NCBI GenBank assembly: GCA_016234685.1
Contig: JACRAT010000040.1
Location: 1 to 40,426, forward strand
Direction: 5' to 3'
Source of the DNA: Nitrosomonadales bacterium
GTDB taxonomy: Bacteria; Pseudomonadota; Gammaproteobacteria; Burkholderiales; Gallionellaceae
Length of the DNA: 40,426 nucleotides
Positions 36,027 through 40,426 of the stretch are shown here, one piece after another. Each line of letters begins with the position of its first letter. Position 1 is the first letter of the stretch. A program made the translations under genes and the position numbers. The notes under the pieces were generated by a model. It did no database searches. It was not told where the DNA came from and saw only the letters and a program-made list of their open reading frames with translations.

Positions 36027-36875
36027 TTATTTCACATTGCTTCGAATGAAGCCATCTACCGCCTCGCGGTATTCCGGCCAACTCACATCGAGCAGATTGC
36101 TGTGTTCGCCCCCGTTAATCAACTTGAGCGTTTTCGGCTCAGCCGCCTGATCGTAAAGCTGCTGCCCCATCTGCCAAGCGATTTTCTGATCGGCAGTCCC
36201 ATGCAGAATCAACAGCGGTGTCTTCACCTGACTGATTTTGACTATCGAATCGAAGCGCTGATTGAGCAGGCTGGCAATCGGCAAAAATCCATAATCTCGC
36301 TCGCCCATCGCCTGCATCGAAGTAAACGAGCTTTCCACGATCAATCCGGCTGCCTCGGGATGACGCACTGCCAAATCTATGGCTATCGCCCCGCCCAAGG
36401 AGTGACCGTAGATGATCGCCCGGCGAGGCTGAACGCCACGCTGACTTACCAAATAGCGCCAAGCCGCCTCGGCATCTTCATAGATCTTGGCCTCGGAGGG
36501 ATATCCTCCGCTGCTCTTGCCATAGCCACGATAATCCACCATCAACAAGTTGTAGCCTAACTCATGCAGCCGCAAGGCAATCTCCGGGCGCACGCTGATG
36601 TTGCGAAAGTTGCCGTGAAGATAGAGCAGGGTCGGAGCATCAGCCGCTTGTGCCGGAATCAACCAGCCAGCCAGTTCGCCGCGCTCAGCTCCGCTGCCAG
36701 AAGGGATACGCACATCCTCGTAACGCATTCCATTGCGGGCCGGGGTGGTCAGTAGTTCAGCTTCCGGCTCGAACATCAACATCGTCTGCTGCGACCAAAA
36801 ATAGCCGCACACCGCGCCATAGGCCAACAGCGAAAAACCGATCAATCCAACGAGGTGATGCAACCAACGCCTCAC
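36027..36875 (-). CDS. Alpha/beta hydrolase, membrane-anchored
   Basis: A 282-residue protein: one N-terminal membrane helix (about 8-30) then an alpha/beta-hydrolase domain. Visible are LLYLHGNFRN (oxyanion region), VDYRGYGKS, the nucleophile elbow GHSLGG (S159), and the acid and base in LHGTADQ (D229) and NGGEHSN (H258). It resembles the BEM46-like/peptidase S9-type hydrolases; the substrate is unknown. The start is taken as GTG at 36875: GGAGG lies 7 bases upstream and the codon overlaps the dnaQ stop as GTGA. The ATG at 36905 lies inside dnaQ and has no such site. Confidence 0.85.
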   Translation of the reverse strand: MRRWLHHLVGLIGFSLLAYGAVCGYFWSQQTMLMFEPEAELLTTPARNGMRYEDVRIPSGSGAERGELAGWLIPAQAADAPTLLYLHGNFRNISVRPEIALRLHELGYNLLMVDYRGYGKSSGGYPSEAKIYEDAEAAWRYLVSQRGVQPRRAIIYGHSLGGAIAIDLAVRHPEAAGLIVESSFTSMQAMGERDYGFLPIASLLNQRFDSIVKISQVKTPLLILHGTADQKIAWQMGQQLYDQAAEPKTLKLINGGEHSNLLDVSWPEYREAVDGFIRSNVK

Positions 36876-37591
36876 GCTTGCGCCTCCAAGTTGCTCCACA
36901 CGCACTTGCCTTTGCTGGACTTATTGATGTCTTCAATCGTCTTGGCGTGTCGTGCCAATTCCTCCTCGGAAGCATGCAACACACGCAATGCCTGACGTGG
37001 CGTCACATCAAAATGCTGCTCGACTTCCACCTCGCGCTCTTCCTCCGGCCCCTCCTCCTCACCCAGCAAACTGCCCTGCCCGCGCGTCATGGCGAGGTAG
37101 ACTTCAGCCAACAACTCGGTATCCAACAGCGCGCCGTGCAAGCTGCGATGCGAATTATCGACCTCGTACCGGTCGCACAACGCATTCAGACTGTTCTTCT
37201 TGCCCGGATGCATATCCTTCGCCAGCTTCAGCGTATCGAGCACCTCAGGGCAATACTCCCTGAGCGGCGGCAGCCCGAGCAGCGACAACTCCTTGTTGAG
37301 GAAGCCTACGTCGAACGGCGCGTTATGGATGATGAGTTCCGCACCTGCGATGAACTCCAGCAGCGGCGGCACGATGTCGGCGAACAGCGGATGGTCTTTC
37401 AACTGCTCCCAGTTAAGGCCGTGAACCCGCTCAGCCTCCTCATCCACCTCGCGCTCCGGGTTGACGTAACGATGGAAGTGGTTGCCGGTCAGCTTGCGGT
37501 CAATCAACTCCAGCGCCGCCACTTCGATGATGCGATGCCCTTTGTCGGGATAGAGACCGGTCGTTTCCGTGTCGAGTACGATCTGTCTCAT
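36872..37591 (-). CDS. dnaQ: DNA polymerase III epsilon subunit (3'-5' exonuclease)
   Basis: Proofreading subunit of the replicative polymerase. In 239 residues it has Exo I D7-T-E9, Exo II HNAPFD (89-94) and Exo [11 protein letters not shown] (152-159), a DEDDh-type active site, then an acidic linker ([14 protein letters not shown]) and a C-terminal region that should contact the alpha subunit. The QGSLLG segment near residue 172 is a candidate clamp-binding motif. It overlaps rnhA by 4 bases (ATGA); rnhA-dnaQ are neighbours in E. coli too, where they diverge. Confidence 0.96.
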   Translation of the reverse strand: MRQIVLDTETTGLYPDKGHRIIEVAALELIDRKLTGNHFHRYVNPEREVDEEAERVHGLNWEQLKDHPLFADIVPPLLEFIAGAELIIHNAPFDVGFLNKELSLLGLPPLREYCPEVLDTLKLAKDMHPGKKNSLNALCDRYEVDNSHRSLHGALLDTELLAEVYLAMTRGQGSLLGEEEGPEEEREVEVEQHFDVTPRQALRVLHASEEELARHAKTIEDINKSSKGKCVWSNLEAQA

Positions 37592-38046
37592 GCCCGACCT
37601 CTTGCGGCGGCAGCCTGCTCACAGCCGCGATTGGCCAGTTGATCGGCGCGCTCGTTGCCATCGTGTCCGGCATGGCCCTTCACCCACAGCCATTCGATCT
37701 GATGCTGCGCCGCCAACTCGTCCAGACGCCGCCACAGATCTTCGTTCTTCACCGGTTTCTTATCGGCGGTCTTCCAGCCGCGCTTCTTCCAGTTCACCAC
37801 CCACTCGCTGATGCCCTGCTGCACATATTTAGAATCGGTGTGCAGCCGCACTTGGCACGGGCGCTTGAGTGCCTCCAGCGCAGCGATGGCCCCCATCAAC
37901 TCCATGCGGTTGTTGGTAGTCTGCGCCTCGCCGCCGAACAACTCGCGCTCTTTTCCCTTCACCCGCAACAGCGCCCCCCAACCGCCCACGCCGGGATTCC
38001 CCTTGCATGCACCATCGGTAAAAATCTCGATTATCTCGTCACTCAT
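37588..38046 (-). CDS. rnhA: Ribonuclease HI
   Basis: Removes RNA from RNA-DNA hybrids. In 152 residues the metal-binding acids are D11 ([11 protein letters not shown]), E49 (NRMELMG), D71 (HTDSKY) and D135 (NERADQLA), with H125 in the flexible loop. A basic protrusion ([16 protein letters not shown]) fits the type with the handle region. The ATG at 38046 is chosen because GAGAG lies 9 bases before it; ATG at 38052 has only 3 bases of spacing. It overlaps the methyltransferase gene and dnaQ. Confidence 0.96.
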   Translation of the reverse strand: MSDEIIEIFTDGACKGNPGVGGWGALLRVKGKERELFGGEAQTTNNRMELMGAIAALEALKRPCQVRLHTDSKYVQQGISEWVVNWKKRGWKTADKKPVKNEDLWRRLDELAAQHQIEWLWVKGHAGHDGNERADQLANRGCEQAAAARGRA

Positions 38047-38773
38047 CTGCATCTGCTCTCTTCGTTACATCCCTATTCAACTTCGGTGCAACTGGTATAA
38101 GTTTACTTACCAATCCATTGTTCCAATTAGGCTTTATCAATCTCATCCCGGGCACTCGTTTGACTGCCTGAAGAAAATACACTCCGCCGCACACCGCCCA
38201 CCAGCGGTCGCCAGAAGGTTCCACAAAACTGAAACGTTCTATCCATTTCGAGTGACGGAACGGCGGGGCATAACAAGCGAACCGACCCGCCACGACCTCA
38301 AAACCTAACAGCGCCAGCCAATCTTTCAAACGCGACAAAGCGATGAACTCGCCGCACCAAGGGTAGCCGTCCTTCGCCCCCCACCGATGCAACCCCCACA
38401 GACTGCGCGGGTTGAAACCACTGATGATAATCTGTCCTTCCGGCATCAACACTCGCTCCACCTCGCGCAGAATCTGGTGAGGATGCGCACTGAACTCCAG
38501 CACATGCGGCATCAGCACCAGATCCAAACTACCCGTCTCGAAGGGCAACTCATCCATCTCCACCCGCACCTGCGCCCCTTCTTCCTGCCCCGCATAACAG
38601 CGCAAGGGCATCCGGCTATCGCGCAGGAATGCCCGCTGCGACAGTCCCAGTTGCACGGCATTGAAGCCGAAGATGTCTTTCACCGCCAGATCGAAGAAAT
38701 CCTGCTCGCGCGTCAGCAGGTATGCGCCCTGCGGTGTGTCGAACCAGTCATGCAGAGTTTCGACGGGCTTCAT
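38039..38773 (-). CDS. SAM-dependent methyltransferase, YafS-like
   Basis: A 244-residue class I methyltransferase. The usual motif I is weak here: [12 protein letters not shown] occupies the place of the glycine-rich loop. The later elements are clear: [53 protein letters not shown]. coli yafS sits next to rnhA in the same way. The substrate is unknown. It overlaps scpB by 4 bases (ATGA) and rnhA by about 8. Confidence 0.85.
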   Translation of the reverse strand: MKPVETLHDWFDTPQGAYLLTREQDFFDLAVKDIFGFNAVQLGLSQRAFLRDSRMPLRCYAGQEEGAQVRVEMDELPFETGSLDLVLMPHVLEFSAHPHQILREVERVLMPEGQIIISGFNPRSLWGLHRWGAKDGYPWCGEFIALSRLKDWLALLGFEVVAGRFACYAPPFRHSKWIERFSFVEPSGDRWWAVCGGVYFLQAVKRVPGMRLIKPNWNNGLVSKLIPVAPKLNRDVTKRADADE

Positions 38774-39369
38774 CGCGCATCATCTTCTGCTTGCGCGCCA
38801 GCATCCAGCAAGCTGGCCACCTCTTGCAACGGCGGCAACTCGCACAGACTGCACAGGTTGAGGTCAGCCAGAAAGCGTTCCGTCGTGGCGTACAGCGACG
38901 GACGGCCCGGCACCTCGCGGCTACCCACCACCTCGATCCAGCCGCGCGACTCCAGCGTCTTGATGATCTGAGATGACACCGCCACCCCGCGTATCTCCTC
39001 GATGTCGCCACGGGTCACCGGCTGGCGATAGGCGATGATGCTCAGTGTTTCCAGCACCGCGCGCGAATAGCGCGGTGGCTTCTCCGGCGCGAGCCGATCC
39101 AGATAGACCTGCATCTCGGGCCGCGCCCGGAAGCGCCAGCCACCGGCGACACAAGTCAACTCGACCCCGCGCCCGGCGTACTCTGCCCCCAACGACTCCA
39201 GCAACTTCTCCAACTCGCGGTTGGTAAGTGCGGTATCGAACAATTTACGCAACTCATGCAGCGCCAACGGCTCGGCCGAAGTCATCAGCGCCGCCTCCAT
39301 CACGCGCAGCGCACGCTCCCGGCTCATCACGGGTAAAGCTTTATTCGGTGGCGATGGCAGCTCGGACAT
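38770..39369 (-). CDS. scpB: Segregation and condensation protein B (ScpB)
   Basis: Kleisin-interacting winged-helix protein of the SMC-ScpAB condensin, which organises the chromosome. Its 199 residues include [22 protein letters not shown], the [45 protein letters not shown] winged helix region and a short acidic tail. The ATG at 39369 has GGGGAG 6 bases before it, so it is preferred over ATG at 39327; it overlaps the scpA end by 29 bases. Confidence 0.93.
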   Translation of the reverse strand: MSELPSPPNKALPVMSRERALRVMEAALMTSAEPLALHELRKLFDTALTNRELEKLLESLGAEYAGRGVELTCVAGGWRFRARPEMQVYLDRLAPEKPPRYSRAVLETLSIIAYRQPVTRGDIEEIRGVAVSSQIIKTLESRGWIEVVGSREVPGRPSLYATTERFLADLNLCSLCELPPLQEVASLLDAGAQAEDDAR

Positions 39370-40144
39370 AGACTCTCCCCAGCGTTTCAGATTGCGTGAT
39401 CTCCAGCAGATTCTCCTTGGCCAACTCCAGCATGGCGATGAACGTCACCACCAGTTTCGGGATGCCCTCCTCCGGCTCGAACAAATGCTCGAACGGCACG
39501 AACTCCCCCCCGCGCAAGCAACGCAGAATATGTGCCATCTGCTCACGCACCGACAGTTCCTCGCGCCGCACCATGTGGTGCGCATTGACTCGCGCCCGGT
39601 TCACCAGCCCAAGCCAAGCCTGCCGCAACTCCTCCAGTTCCACCTCAGGCAAACGAGCCTCGGCGCTGCGTTCGAACAGCACCTGCACCAACTCAAAATC
39701 TCGTCCCGCCTGCGGCAGCGCATTCAGCGCCTGCGCCGCCTGCTTCATCTGCTCATACTCCAGCAGCCGCCGCATCAGCTCGGCACGCGGATCTTCAGCA
39801 TCCTCATCTGCCACCAGCTTGGGGCGCGGCAACAACATGCGCGACTTGATCTCGATCAGCAGCGCCGCCATCAACAGATATTCCGCCGCCAGTTCCAGAC
39901 TATGCTGCTGCATCAACTCGATATAAGCCATGTACTGCCGCGTCAACTCCGCCATCGGGATGTCCAGCACATCGAGGTTGTGCTTGCGGATCAAGTACAG
40001 CAACAGATCCAGCGGCCCCTGAAACGTCCCCAGCACCACCTCCAGCGCATCCGGCGGGATGAACAGATCCTGCGGCAACTCAAGCAGTGGCTGACCGTGA
40101 ATACGCGCTAGGGGAGTGAGTTGAAATTCGACATGAGTAATCAA
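39341..40144 (-). CDS. scpA: Segregation and condensation protein A (ScpA)
   Basis: Kleisin subunit that bridges the SMC heads. The 267-residue protein has the family core [30 protein letters not shown] (about 43-72) and the [22 protein letters not shown] helix, with a C-terminal winged helix ([17 protein letters not shown]). The start is TTG at 40144; the 44 residues before the core match the usual [14 protein letters not shown] region, and no ATG lies in that stretch. SMC itself is not in the window. It is the first gene of a six-gene minus-strand run reaching the hydrolase gene. Confidence 0.9.
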   Translation of the reverse strand: MITHVEFQLTPLARIHGQPLLELPQDLFIPPDALEVVLGTFQGPLDLLLYLIRKHNLDVLDIPMAELTRQYMAYIELMQQHSLELAAEYLLMAALLIEIKSRMLLPRPKLVADEDAEDPRAELMRRLLEYEQMKQAAQALNALPQAGRDFELVQVLFERSAEARLPEVELEELRQAWLGLVNRARVNAHHMVRREELSVREQMAHILRCLRGGEFVPFEHLFEPEEGIPKLVVTFIAMLELAKENLLEITQSETLGRVYVRAAIATE

Positions 40145-40171
40145 GTTAACTCATCCCAGCTCAGTGTGAAC

Positions 40172-40300
40172 TCAACATGCGACACCATTACTCGCCCGCT
40201 CAATAGCAATCTCATCTAGGCTCTGTCCCTGTCGATTAAGCAACCCCCACATATCCGAGTAGAAGAAATGATCTATGGTTCTGATAAGAGGTGGCTCCGC
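40172..40300 (-). pseudogene. 3' remnant of an unknown gene cut by the IS3 element
   Basis: On the minus strand 42 codons read protein-like text (...RTIDHFFYSDMWGLLNRQG..., then QSLDEIAIERASNGVAC) down to a TGA at 40174-40172. Directly upstream, at 40303-40301, the same frame has TAA and the IS border begins at about 40306. This is best read as the tail of a gene interrupted by the insertion. I do not recognise the family, and the stretch is short enough that chance cannot be excluded. Confidence 0.35.
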
Positions 40301-40305
40301 TTAGT

Positions 40306-40426
40306 TGGACAGTATTCCCCATTTCTTAAGTGGAAGCCTTGCGGTTAATGCCTACGCTGCTTTTGGCAGTGCCGGCAGGTTGTCGAAGTAGAACTCATCC
40401 GGCGTTTTGTCGTCAAGCGATGAATG
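40306..40426 (-). mobile_element. IS3-family insertion sequence, 3' part, cut by the window edge
   Basis: The border is placed at TGGACAGTATTCCCC (40306-40320), which starts with TG as IS3 ends do and shares GGACAGT with the element at the left edge. Inside is the 3' end of the transposase gene, transcribed leftwards. The rest of the element lies beyond the window. Confidence 0.7.
40352..40426 (-). CDS. IS3-family transposase OrfB, C-terminal fragment (partial)
   Basis: Twenty-four codons and a TAG stop give the tail HSSLDDKTPDEFYFDN followed by LPALPKAA, typical of IS3-group OrfB (integrase core) ends with the H-x-S-L-x-x-x-T-P-x-E-x-Y-F pattern. The same orientation as the left-edge orfA fragment fits two copies of one IS. 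Confidence 0.8.
   Translation of the reverse strand, partial: HSSLDDKTPDEFYFDNLPALPKAA

Overview
The window looks like a chromosomal segment of a GC-rich betaproteobacterium, probably near Gallionellaceae/Nitrosomonadales. This is inferred from the trpF-trpB-trpA-accD-folC-SPOR-cvpA-purF order, the tgt-yajC-secD-secF order, a Ralstonia-type NAD-reducing hydrogenase and many c-di-GMP proteins. No rRNA, tRNA or CRISPR array was recognised. Nearly all of it is ordinary housekeeping DNA, but both edges lie in pieces of an IS3-family insertion sequence in the same orientation, so the segment sits between two IS copies.

Layout. 1-0.62 kb: 5' end of an IS3 element, then a DUF4160/DUF2442 pair. 0.69-9.77 kb (minus): a purine/folate/fatty-acid/tryptophan cluster (trpF, trpB, trpA, accD, folC, a SPOR protein, cvpA, purF). 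It is interrupted by a hicAB toxin-antitoxin pair between trpB and trpA and by an unknown nuclease-like gene between accD and folC. 9.9-12.3 kb: queD, a cNMP-binding protein with a degenerate GGDEF domain, and a convergent PleD-like diguanylate cyclase. 12.3-18.6 kb (minus): dedA, secF, secD, yajC, tgt, gluQ and a small membrane protein. 18.7-25.5 kb: a DsrC/TusE-like protein, then hoxF-hoxU-hoxY-hoxH-hoxW, a truncated haemoglobin and an unknown membrane-anchored protein. 25.6-28.5 kb: a GH130 mannoside phosphorylase and a GPH-type sugar symporter with an unusual periplasmic insertion. 28.6-31.2 kb: clpA and clpS. 31.3-35.3 kb (minus): a tightly coupled porin, small periplasmic binding-like protein and membrane GGDEF-EAL protein. 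35.7-40.1 kb: a cold-shock gene with terminator, then (minus) scpA, scpB, a methyltransferase, rnhA, dnaQ and an alpha/beta hydrolase. The right edge holds a gene remnant cut by the second IS3 copy.

The most unusual sequence-level signal is two families of palindromic repeats. One is a GC-rich CCCTCTCCC-type module; the other is built on TTCGxxxTGAGC/TCGAA. They lie at many gene junctions and also in frame inside folC (twice) and gluQ (once), adding about 36, 36 and 51 residues without breaking the frames. The most interesting candidate system is the porin / periplasmic protein / CHASE8-like-PAS-GGDEF-EAL cassette, whose gene spacing suggests an outer-membrane-to-cytoplasm c-di-GMP signalling route.
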